From contig NZ_BAAARY010000004.1 in assembly GCF_039532605.1 (NCBI RefSeq), positions 124,001 to 188,000 of the forward strand: 64,000 bases of DNA, in the 5' to 3' direction. The DNA comes from Pilimelia columellifera (GTDB lineage Bacteria > Actinomycetota > Actinomycetes > Mycobacteriales > Micromonosporaceae). Shown here in pieces: positions 55,789 to 64,000 of this stretch. The notes beneath the pieces were generated by a model. That model did not search any database. It had not been told where the DNA came from and was given only the letters and a program-made list of their open reading frames with translations. Both the position numbers and the translations under genes were made by a program. Position 1 is the first letter of the stretch; each line of letters opens with the position of its first letter.

Positions 55789-57774
55789 ATGGACACTCAG
55801 GTCGCTGACCCGCTGATGGGGACCCTGGTCGACGGACGCTACCGCGTCCGTGGACGGGTGGCGCGTGGCGGCATGGCCACCGTCTACACCGCCGTCGACG
55901 AGCGGTTGGAACGCGTCGTCGCGTTGAAGATCATCCAGCCGGGACAGGCGCGGGACGAGCAGTTCCTGCGCCGCTTCACGCTGGAGGCGCGGACGATCGC
56001 CCGACTCACCCACCCGAACGTCGTCGCCGTCTACGACCAGGGCGAGCACGAGGGCCGCCCGTACCTGGTCATGGAGTTCGTCCGCGGTCGCACCCTGCGG
56101 GAGGTCCTGGCCCAGCGCCGGCGGCTGGACCCGGCCGAGGCGCTGGCCGTGGCCGACCAGATGCTGGCCGCGCTGGCCGCCGCGCACCGGGCCGGACTGG
56201 TGCACCGGGACGTCAAACCGGAGAACATCCTGGTGGCGGAGTCGCCGAGCGGCGGGCCGGGCCGGCTCATCGACAGCGTCGTCAAGGTGGCCGACTTCGG
56301 TCTGGCGCAGGCCGTCGAGGCCAGCGCCGACGACCCTGGCCAGCTCATGGCGACGGTCGCGTACGTCGCGCCGGAGCTGGTCGCCGAGGGCGTCGCGGAC
56401 CCGCGGACGGACGTCTACTCGGCCGGGATCGTGCTGTTCGAGATGCTCACCGGCCGGGTGCCCTTCGACGGCCAGGAGCCCGTCGATGTCGCCTGGCAGC
56501 ATGTGGACAACGAGGTCCCGTCGCCAGCGAAACTCACCCCGGACCTGCCGCCGCCGCTGACGGAGCTGGTGGTGCGGGCCACCCGGCGCGACCCGCGCCG
56601 GCGGCCCAGCGACGCCGGTCACCTCCAGTCCGAGGTCCAGCAGCTACGCGACGGCATCGGCGTGACGACCGCCGCGATGCGCGCCGCCACCGAGCGGACC
56701 ATGATGGTCCCGCCGATCGCCCCGTCCCGCCGGGCGGCCCGGTGGGCGCGCTCGGGCGATGCCCATGCCGTCGCCGCCGCGTCAGGCCGCCGCCTACCGC
56801 CCACCCGGGCCCGGGTGGCATCGCCCGATCCGACCCGGCGGCTCCTCGACCGGGCCGGCGACGCCTGGCGGCGGGCGCAGCCGGCGCTGGACAGGACCCG
56901 GACGGCCCTGCGCCAGCGGAGCCGCCCGATTCTGGCCGCGGCGGTGGCGCTGCTGCTCGGCACGGGCCTGTGGTGGCTGGCCTCCGGCCGATACACCGAC
57001 GCGCCGACGCTGGTGAGCCTGACCGAGGCCGGCGCGATCGCCCGTGCGCAGCAGTCCGGGTTCACGGTCGGCTACGGCGAGCCCCGGCACGACGAGCACG
57101 TCGACAAGGGCGTGGTGCTGGCGCAGAGCCCCCAGGCTCAGGCTCGGGTGGTGCAGGGCTCCACGATCACGCTGATCCTGTCCCTGGGGCCGGAGCGGTT
57201 CCCGGTGCCCGACATCGTCGGCAAGTCGCTGGAGCTGGCCCGGCCGGAGCTGGAGCTGGCCAAGCTGGTGCTCGTCCGCGGCCCGGACCGGTACCACGAC
57301 ACCCTGCCGGCCGGCGCCGTCGCCGCCACCGAGCCCGTCGTGGGCGCCCAGGTCAAGCCAGGCGACAAGATCACCGTGACGGTGAGCAAGGGCAAGGCGC
57401 CGATCTCGACCCCCGATGTGGTCGGCAAGCAGCTGGCCGAGGCCAAGGACCTGCTGACCAGGCTGGGGCTCACGGTCACCGAGGCGATCGTCGACAGCGA
57501 CGAGCCGGCCGGACAGGTGATCAAGCAGAGTCTCGCCGAGGGCGCCGGCGTGGACCGGGGCGCGGAGATCGCGCTGACGGTGAGCAAGGGACCACCGGCG
57601 TTCGCCATGCCACGGGTCACCGACATGCGCTGCGACCAGGCGCAGCAGGGACTGGAGCAGCTGAAGCTGAAGGTCCGGGTCACCTTCAACCCGAACGGCT
57701 TCGTCAAGTCGCAGTCGCCGGTCGAAGGCGCCCCGACGACCCCGGGCGCGGAGGCGGTCCTGGTGTGCTTCTGA
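55789..57774 (+). CDS. pknL: PknL-like Ser/Thr protein kinase with PASTA domains
   Basis: 661 aa. The cytoplasmic kinase domain (residues about 15-280) has ARGGMATVYTAVD, catalytic HRDVKPENILV, VADFGLAQAV and the PELVAEG activation-loop end. A juxtamembrane region leads to one membrane helix (ILAAAVALLLGTGLWWLAS) and an extracellular part with four PASTA repeats (motifs such as VPDIVGKSLELARPEL and TPDVVGKQLAEAKDLL). PASTA domains sense peptidoglycan fragments. Start ATG 55789 follows TAGACT by 9 nt. Confidence 0.94.
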   Translation: MDTQVADPLMGTLVDGRYRVRGRVARGGMATVYTAVDERLERVVALKIIQPGQARDEQFLRRFTLEARTIARLTHPNVVAVYDQGEHEGRPYLVMEFVRGRTLREVLAQRRRLDPAEALAVADQMLAALAAAHRAGLVHRDVKPENILVAESPSGGPGRLIDSVVKVADFGLAQAVEASADDPGQLMATVAYVAPELVAEGVADPRTDVYSAGIVLFEMLTGRVPFDGQEPVDVAWQHVDNEVPSPAKLTPDLPPPLTELVVRATRRDPRRRPSDAGHLQSEVQQLRDGIGVTTAAMRAATERTMMVPPIAPSRRAARWARSGDAHAVAAASGRRLPPTRARVASPDPTRRLLDRAGDAWRRAQPALDRTRTALRQRSRPILAAAVALLLGTGLWWLASGRYTDAPTLVSLTEAGAIARAQQSGFTVGYGEPRHDEHVDKGVVLAQSPQAQARVVQGSTITLILSLGPERFPVPDIVGKSLELARPELELAKLVLVRGPDRYHDTLPAGAVAATEPVVGAQVKPGDKITVTVSKGKAPISTPDVVGKQLAEAKDLLTRLGLTVTEAIVDSDEPAGQVIKQSLAEGAGVDRGAEIALTVSKGPPAFAMPRVTDMRCDQAQQGLEQLKLKVRVTFNPNGFVKSQSPVEGAPTTPGAEAVLVCF

Positions 57775-57776
57775 CC

Positions 57777-58640
57777 GTGCCGCCCATCGGCGCCCATGTC
57801 TCGTCATCGGGCGGGCTCGGCAGGACCGCGCTGCCGGCCGCCGACGCCATCGGCGCCACCGCCGTCCAGGTGTACGTGGGCAATCCGCGCGGCTGGGCGT
57901 TGTCCGAGGGCGACCCGGACCAGGACGCCCGCTTCCGCGAAGGCTGCCTGGCCCGGAGCATGCCCGCGTTCGTCCACGCGTCGCTGCTGGTGAACCTCGG
58001 CTCGCCGACCCCGGCCACCGTCGCCAGCTCGGTCGCCACCCTGGCCCACGCCCTGCGGCGCGGTCAGGCCATCGGCGCCGCCGGGGTGGTCTTCCATGCC
58101 GGCAGCGCGGTGGGCGCCGACCATGCCGCGGACGCGTTCCGGCAGGTCCGCGCGGCCCTGACGCCGTTGCTGGACGCCGCCGCCGAAGCCGGTGGCCCGC
58201 GTCTGCTCGTCGAGCCCAGCGCCGGCGGGGGGCGCTCGCTGGCCGCCCGGGTTGAGGATCTTGGCCCCTACCTGGACGCCGTCGACGGCCATCCCTGGCT
58301 GGGCGTCTGCTTCGATACCTGCCACGCGTGGGCGGCCGGCCACGATCTGGCCACGCCTGGCGGCATGACCGCGACGCTGGACACGCTGTCGGCGACGGTC
58401 GGGACGGACCGGCTTCGGCTGGTGCACGCCAACGACTCCAAGGACGCCTGCGGCTCCCGGCGGGACCGGCACGAGAACATCGGCGCCGGGACGATCGGCC
58501 CGGCGGCGTTCGGCGAGCTGCTGGCCCACCCGGCCGCGGCGGGCGTGCCGCTCATCGTCGAGACGCCGAGCAAGGGGACGACAGGCCACCTGGCCGATAT
58601 CGCCGCGCTACGGACGCTCGCCGCAGCGAAATGTCACTGA
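57777..58640 (+). CDS. nfo: Endonuclease IV (AP endonuclease, Nfo-type)
   Basis: 287-aa TIM-barrel phosphodiesterase that cleaves abasic sites. IGAHVSSSGGLGRTALPA at the N-terminus, LLVEPSAGGGRSLAARVEDL, GVCFDTCHAWAAGHDL, VHANDSKDACGSRRDRHENIGAGTIG and IVETPSK provide the trinuclear zinc ligands. GTG 57777 lies 2 nt after the pknL stop; an alternative GTG 57765 overlaps it, so translation is probably coupled. Confidence 0.93.
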   Translation: MPPIGAHVSSSGGLGRTALPAADAIGATAVQVYVGNPRGWALSEGDPDQDARFREGCLARSMPAFVHASLLVNLGSPTPATVASSVATLAHALRRGQAIGAAGVVFHAGSAVGADHAADAFRQVRAALTPLLDAAAEAGGPRLLVEPSAGGGRSLAARVEDLGPYLDAVDGHPWLGVCFDTCHAWAAGHDLATPGGMTATLDTLSATVGTDRLRLVHANDSKDACGSRRDRHENIGAGTIGPAAFGELLAHPAAAGVPLIVETPSKGTTGHLADIAALRTLAAAKCH

Positions 58641-58676
58641 CCCTTGCGCTGACCAGGCAACTTAGGGCACCCTTTA

Positions 58677-58695
58677 TTAGCTGAGGCTAACGAAA
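58677..58695 (+). promoter_or_regulatory. IdeR/DtxR-type iron box before bfd
   Basis: TTAGCTGAGGCTAACGAAA matches the 19-bp IdeR/DtxR consensus TTAGGTTAGGCTAACCTAA at 15 positions, including the central AGGCTAAC. It ends 9 bp before the bfd GTG, a position suited to blocking transcription in iron-replete cells. Confidence 0.7.
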
Positions 58696-58704
58696 GGGCT
58701 GGTC

Positions 58705-58890
58705 GTGTACGTCTGCATCTGCGAACGGGTCCGCGAGTGCGAGGTACGCCGCGTGATCCGACGCGGGGCGCGCACCGAGGACCACGTCGGCGACGCCTGC
58801 GGCGCCGGGACCGGCTGCGGCGCCTGCCTGGACCGGGTCGCCGACATCCTGGACGAGGAGCTCGGCGCGGCCGTCCCCGCAGCGGCGTGA
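58705..58890 (+). CDS. bfd: Bacterioferritin-associated ferredoxin (Bfd)
   Basis: 61 aa. Bfd reduces bacterioferritin iron for mobilisation. The [2Fe-2S] ligands are Cys4, Cys6, Cys38 and Cys41, at the positions of the characterised Bfd family. GTG 58705 has AAAGGG 7 nt upstream. It is followed by bfr on the same strand with a 51-bp gap. The iron box upstream fits expression under iron starvation. Confidence 0.93.
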   Translation: MYVCICERVRECEVRRVIRRGARTEDHVGDACGAGTGCGACLDRVADILDEELGAAVPAAA

Positions 58891-58941
58891 ATAGCTGCGA
58901 AAAGCCGCAAAACACCCTGAACTCGTGACTACGATCGGCGC

Positions 58942-59421
58942 ATGCAGGGCGACCCACGCGTCATCGAGTTCCTCAACGAGCAGCTCACCGCGGAGCTGAC
59001 GGCGATCAACCAGTACTTCCTGCACGCCAAGATGCAGGAGAACTGGGGACACACCGTCCTGGCCGCGTACACCAGGCACGAGTCCATCGACGAGATGCGG
59101 CACGCCGAGACGCTCACCGACCGGATCCTGTTCCTCGAGGGCCTGCCCAACTACCAACGGCTGTTCCCGGTCCGGATCGGGGAGACCATCCGCGAACAGT
59201 TCGCGTGCGACATGGCCATCGAGGTCGAGGCCGTCGGCCGGCTCCGCGCCGGGATCGCGCACATGAGATCAGTCGACGACCACACCTCCGCGCGACTGTT
59301 CGAAGAGATCCTCGCCGACGAGGAGAAACACGTCGACTACCTCGAAACCCAGCTCGCGCTCCTCGACAAGCTCGGCGAGCAGCTCTACCTGCAGCACGTC
59401 ACCGCGCACCCGGCCCCGTAA
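58942..59421 (+). CDS. bfr: Bacterioferritin
   Basis: 159-aa 24-mer ferritin subunit. The ferroxidase ligands Glu18, Glu51, His54, Glu94, Glu127 and His130 are visible at their usual places, and Met52 (DEMRHAE) is the haem ligand that separates Bfr from other ferritins. ATG 58942 lies 6 nt after TACGAT without a Shine-Dalgarno (leaderless), so it can be expressed independently of bfd. Confidence 0.95.
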   Translation: MQGDPRVIEFLNEQLTAELTAINQYFLHAKMQENWGHTVLAAYTRHESIDEMRHAETLTDRILFLEGLPNYQRLFPVRIGETIREQFACDMAIEVEAVGRLRAGIAHMRSVDDHTSARLFEEILADEEKHVDYLETQLALLDKLGEQLYLQHVTAHPAP

Positions 59422-59425
59422 CGGC

Positions 59426-59445
59426 GATCGGGCCCGGCCCGCCGA

Positions 59446-59447
<2 letters not shown>
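59426..59447. terminator. Short dyad between convergent bfr and ltaE
   Basis: GATCGG (59426-59431) and CCGATC (59442-59447) flank a GC-rich 10-nt loop, and the dyad overlaps the ltaE stop. It could serve as a bidirectional terminator; no U-tract is present. Confidence 0.35.
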
Positions 59448-60490
<1,043 letters not shown>

Positions 60491-60498
<8 letters not shown>

Positions 60499-61864
60499 GC
60501 AGCATCTCCGCGACCAGGAACGCCAGCTCCAGCGACTGCTGGGTGTTCAGGCGCGGATCGCAGGCGGTCTCGTACTTCTCCGGCAGGTTGACGTCCTCGA
60601 TGGCCTGGGCGCCGCCGAGACACTCGGTGACGTCCTCGCCGGTCAGCTCGACATGCAGACCGCCCGGGTGGGAGCCGAGCTGACGGTGCACCTCGAAGTA
60701 GCCGAGGACCTCGTCGACGACCCGGTCGAAGTGACGGGTCTTGTATCCGTTGGACGACTCGTGCGTGTTGCCGTGCATCGGATCGCACTGCCAGACGACC
60801 TTGTGGCCGGCGGTGGTGACCTTCTCGACGACCGGGCCGAGCACATCGCGGACCTTGTGGTTGCCCATCCGCGAGATCAGGGTGAGCTTGCCGGGGACGT
60901 TGTCGGGGTTGAGCTTGGCGCACAGGGCCAGCGCGTCGTCCGGGCTCGTCGTCGGGCCGATCTTCACCCCGATCGGGTTGGCCAGCCGGGAGACGTAGTC
61001 CAGGTGCGCGCCGTCGAGCTGACGGGTGCGCTCGCCGATCCACAGGAAGTGCCCGGACAGCCCGTACGCCTGGGAATTGCTGAGCCGGGTCAGGGCCCGC
61101 TCGTACTCCAGCGCCAGCGCCTCGTGCGAGGAGTACAGGGTGACGGTGCGCAGAGCCTCGTCCTCGGTCATGCCGCAGGCGCGGATGAACGACAGCGCCC
61201 GGTCGATCTCGCGGGCGATCGCCTCGTAGCGCTCGCCGGCGGCGGAGATCCGCACGAAGTCCTTGTTCCAGGTGTGCACGGCGTGCAGGTCCGCCATGCC
61301 GCCGCCCAGGTAGGCGCGCATCATGTTCATGGCGGCGGCGGCGTTGGCGTAGGCGCGCACCATCCGGCGCGGGTCGGCCACCCGGGCCTGCGGGTCGGGC
61401 TCGATCGCGTTGATCATGTCCCCGCGGTAGGAGGGCAGACCGAGCGCGTCGGTCGCCGCCGAACGGGGTTTGGTGTACTGGCCGGCGAACCGACCCACCT
61501 TGATCACGGGCACCGACGCGCCGTACGTGAGCACCACGGCCATCTGCAACAGGGTGCGCGCGTTCGCCAGCAGGTGATGCTCGGTGTTGTCGACGAACGT
61601 CTCGGCGCAGTCGCCGCCGACCAGGACGAACGCCTGACCCTCACACGCCAGCGCGAGCCGGTCCCGGAGCTGGTCGACCTCGTACGGGGCGACGATCGTC
61701 GGCACCTGGCCGAGCACGTCGCAGACCTCGTCGACAGCGGACGGGTCCGGCCACGGCGGCGTCTGGGCGCGGGGAAGATCCCGCCAACGGTCCAGGCCCA
61801 GATCGGTGAGCCGGGAGTCGGATCGCCTGTGCAGATCCACAGAGTCGCGCAGCTGGTGCCCCAT
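60491..61864 (-). CDS. aroG: Class II 3-deoxy-D-arabino-heptulosonate-7-phosphate synthase
   Basis: 457 aa. It condenses phosphoenolpyruvate and erythrose-4-phosphate, the first shikimate step. The plant-like type II family is shown by VGGDCAETF, KVGRFAGQYTKPRS, RAYANAAAAMNMMRAYLGGG, GERTRQLDGAHLDYVS and WQCDPMHGNTH. ATG 61864 follows TAGGCT by 7 nt (leaderless). In mycobacteria (Rv2178c) the gene also lies close to pknL. Confidence 0.96.
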
Positions 61865-61986
61865 GAATCTCAGCCTACGGCGTCGGCCCGATGGGCCGGC
61901 GCCCGGCGGTCGGCGTCGACCCGGCGCCACCATGGGACCTACCGCCGACCCGACCTGCCGGTCCGACCACGAATGAGGTGAGCCCG

Positions 61987-63033
61987 ATGCGCGCGCTACG
62001 ACTGATGGCCTGGAAATCCGAGGCCGAGCTGACCGAGGCCCCGGCGCCGACGCCTGGACCCGGCCAGGTGGTGATCAAGATTGGTGGCGCCGGGGCGTGC
62101 CACTCCGACCTGCACCTCATGCACGACTTCACCGCCGGCAGCCTGCCCTGGTCCCCGCCGTTCACCCTCGGACATGAGAACGCCGGCTGGGTGCATGAGC
62201 TGGGCGTCGGCGTCACCGGGCTGGAGGTGGGCCAGCCGGTCGCCGTCATGGGGGCCTGGGGCTGCGGCGTCTGCCAACGCTGCCGGCTCGGCATCGACGC
62301 CTACTGCGAGGACCCCGACCGCGCCCCGATCCCCTCCGGCGGCGGCGGGCTCGGCCTGGACGGCGGCATGGCCGACCTCATGCTCGTCGACAACGCCCGC
62401 CACCTCATCGCCCTGCCCGAAGGGCTCACCCCGGCGCAGGCCGCGCCGCTGACCGACGCGGGCCTCACCCCGTACCACGCCGTCAGACGCTCCCTGCCCA
62501 AGCTGATGCCAGGGTCGACGGCGGTAATCATCGGCGTGGGCGGCCTCGGGCACGTCGGGGTACAGATCCTCAAGGCGGTGACCGCGGCGCAGGTGATCGC
62601 CGTGGACACCCGGCAGGAGGCGCTGGACCTGGCCACCGGGTGCGGCGCGGACCAGGCCCTGCTTGCCGACGACTCCACCGTCGCGGCGATCCGCGACGCC
62701 ACCTCCGGGCACGGCGCGGATGTCGTCATCGACATGGTCGGCAGCGACGAAACTTTGGCGCTGGCCGGTCAGAGCGTGCGGACGCTGGGCGACCTCACCC
62801 TGGTCGGGATCGCCGGCGGCACGCTGCCGGTGTCGTTCTTCTCGCTGCCGTACGAGGCCAGCGTCCAGAGCACCTACTGGGGCTCCCGCCCGGAGCTCAT
62901 CGAGGTGCTCGACCTGGCCGCGCGCGGACTGATCGCGCCTAAGGTGACGACGTTCGGCCTGGACCAGGCGATGGAGGCGTACCGGCGGATGCGGGCCGGC
63001 GAGCTGCTCGGCCGCGCCGTCATCGTCCCGTGA
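61987..63033 (+). CDS. Zinc-dependent alcohol dehydrogenase (MDR family)
   Basis: 348 aa. The catalytic-zinc Cys and His are in GACHSDLHLMH and TLGHENAGWV; the structural-zinc cysteines are in GCGVCQRCRLGIDAYC. The NAD-binding VIIGVGGLGHVGVQIL follows. It resembles the Rhodococcus-type secondary alcohol dehydrogenase group; the physiological substrate is unknown. ATG 61987 has GAGGTGAG 5 nt upstream. Confidence 0.92.
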   Translation: MRALRLMAWKSEAELTEAPAPTPGPGQVVIKIGGAGACHSDLHLMHDFTAGSLPWSPPFTLGHENAGWVHELGVGVTGLEVGQPVAVMGAWGCGVCQRCRLGIDAYCEDPDRAPIPSGGGGLGLDGGMADLMLVDNARHLIALPEGLTPAQAAPLTDAGLTPYHAVRRSLPKLMPGSTAVIIGVGGLGHVGVQILKAVTAAQVIAVDTRQEALDLATGCGADQALLADDSTVAAIRDATSGHGADVVIDMVGSDETLALAGQSVRTLGDLTLVGIAGGTLPVSFFSLPYEASVQSTYWGSRPELIEVLDLAARGLIAPKVTTFGLDQAMEAYRRMRAGELLGRAVIVP

Positions 63034-63045
63034 CCGGCAACGACG

Positions 63046-63864
63046 CTAGGCGTTGTCGGCGGCCAGCTCGCGGGCCCGGTCCCGGGCCGCCTCCAGCGCG
63101 GCGAGCATCGCCGCCCGCACCCCGTGACGCTCCAGCTCCCGGATCGCGGCGATGGTGGTGCCGGCCGGGGAGGTGACCGCCTCGCGCAGGGCGACGGGGT
63201 GCTCGCCGGAGTCCCGCAGCATCACGGCGGAGCCGATGGCGGTCTGGACGATGAGGTCGCGGGCCACCTGCCGAGGCAGGCCGAGCAGGATGCCGGCGTC
63301 GATCATGGCTTCGACGAGCAGGTAGAAGTACGCCGGCCCGGAGCCCGACAGCGCCGTCACCGCGTCCTGCTGGGACTCGGGCACCCGGATGGTGCGTCCC
63401 AACGGCCGGAACAGCTCCTCGGCCAGAGCCAGGTGCTCGCCGTTGGCGTGTCCGCCGGCGGAGATCGCCGTCATCGCCTGGTCGACCAGCGCCGGGGTGT
63501 TGGTCATGACCCGGACCACCGGGGCGCCCTCGGGCAGCCGGCGGGCGAAGAAGGACGTCGGCAGACCGGCGCACATCGACACGACGAGCTTGTCCGCCGG
63601 CACCTTCCCGCCGACCTCATCCAGCAGCGCCGCCGCGTCCTGCGGCTTGACGGCTATGACGATGACGTCGGCCTCCACGACCGCGGTGAGGTTGTCGACC
63701 ACCCGCAGCCCGTACTGCTCGCGCAGCGCCTCCCGCCGCTCGGCCCGCCGCGCCGTCGCCAGCAGCGCCCCGGCCGGCCACCCGGCCCGTAGCAGTCCGG
63801 ACAGCATCAGCTCACCGATCTTGCCGGTGCCGATGACGGCGACGGTGTGCGTTCCGGGGGACAT
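63046..63864 (-). CDS. proC: Pyrroline-5-carboxylate reductase
   Basis: 272 aa. It makes proline from P5C using NAD(P)H. The N-terminal Rossmann fold VIGTGKIGELMLSGLL and the C-terminal dimer motif ALSGSGPAYFYLLVEAMIDAGILLG in parts (SGPAYFY, VTSPAGTTIAAIREL) are diagnostic. ATG 63864 has GAGGAG upstream and lies 15 nt after the pfkA stop. The start is inside the short pfkA-proC gap, suggesting one transcript. Confidence 0.95.
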   Translation of the reverse strand: MSPGTHTVAVIGTGKIGELMLSGLLRAGWPAGALLATARRAERREALREQYGLRVVDNLTAVVEADVIVIAVKPQDAAALLDEVGGKVPADKLVVSMCAGLPTSFFARRLPEGAPVVRVMTNTPALVDQAMTAISAGGHANGEHLALAEELFRPLGRTIRVPESQQDAVTALSGSGPAYFYLLVEAMIDAGILLGLPRQVARDLIVQTAIGSAVMLRDSGEHPVALREAVTSPAGTTIAAIRELERHGVRAAMLAALEAARDRARELAADNA

Positions 63865-63879
63865 GTGGTCGCTCCTCAC

Positions 63880-64000
63880 TCAGCTGCCGAAGAAGACCTC
63901 GGCCTCGGCGTACCTCTCAAGCGGCACGGTCTTCAACTCCGCGGTGCCCTCCTTCAACGGCACCGGCCTGATCTCGGTGCCGCGCAGCGCCACCATGGTG
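63880..64000 (-). CDS. pfkA: C-terminal end of 6-phosphofructokinase
   Basis: The last 39 codons of an open frame entering from the window edge, ending in KTVPLERYAEAEVFFGS. The segment MVALRGTEIRPVPL followed by this tail resembles the C-terminus of actinobacterial ATP- or PPi-dependent PfkA. The assignment rests on the tail alone. Confidence 0.75.
   Translation of the reverse strand, partial: TMVALRGTEIRPVPLKEGTAELKTVPLERYAEAEVFFGS

Overview
The window is very GC-rich, densely packed DNA with strong actinobacterial hallmarks: a complete division and cell-wall (dcw) cluster with SepF and Wag31/DivIVA, a MurT/GatD amidation pair, an ImuA'-ImuB-DnaE2 mutasome, class II DAHP synthase and a PASTA kinase. 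The MurE DNPR motif indicates meso-diaminopimelate peptidoglycan. Gene content and order resemble Micromonosporaceae and relatives. The family is my inference; the phylum is secure.

Region 1 (1-28.8 kb, all genes on the minus strand). Reading downstream from mraZ at 28.6 kb: mraZ, rsmH, ftsL, ftsI, murE, murF, mraY, murD, ftsW, murG, murC, ftsQ, ftsZ, yggS, sepF, yggT, wag31, a small membrane protein, a DksA/TraR zinc-finger protein, lspA and rluD. Many of these junctions are 4-bp ATGA overlaps. Before dnaE1 (truncated by the window start) lies a small accessory block: a single-TM protein, a ParA-like ATPase with a variant P-loop, and a secreted subtilisin-inhibitor-like protein. mraZ has a promoter overlapped by 10-bp-periodic GTGGRG repeats, and ftsZ has its own near-consensus promoter.

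Region 2 (29-43.2 kb). Divergent from mraZ are murT-gatD (lipid II amidation), a DedA/TVP38 membrane protein and a GNAT acetyltransferase. These converge on leuS, whose leader contains a classical U-tract terminator and an in-frame leader ORF rich in rare Leu codons. A MoxR, DUF58 and transglutaminase operon follows, then DUF3040, dinB and a SAM methyltransferase.

Region 3 (43.2-50.6 kb). This is an SOS mutagenesis operon on the minus strand: a HEPN (SAV_6107-like) protein, imuA', imuB and dnaE2. It lies behind a perfect LexA palindrome and a roughly 320-nt leader with several hairpins.

Region 4 (50.6-64 kb). GNAT, a CDP-alcohol phosphatidyltransferase with an apparent CTG start, metF, polyprenyl diphosphate synthase, crtYd/crtYc, an Rv2175c-like regulator, a Pro-rich membrane protein, a PknL-like kinase, endonuclease IV, bfd-bfr with an IdeR-type box, threonine aldolase, aroG, an alcohol dehydrogenase, proC and the 3' end of pfkA. 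The order parallels Mycobacterium Rv2172c-Rv2178c, with a heterodimeric lycopene cyclase where mptA would be.

A window-wide theme is leaderless starts: at ten genes TANNNT sits 6-9 nt before the start codon without a Shine-Dalgarno. No tRNA, rRNA, CRISPR array, insertion sequence or phage gene was recognised.
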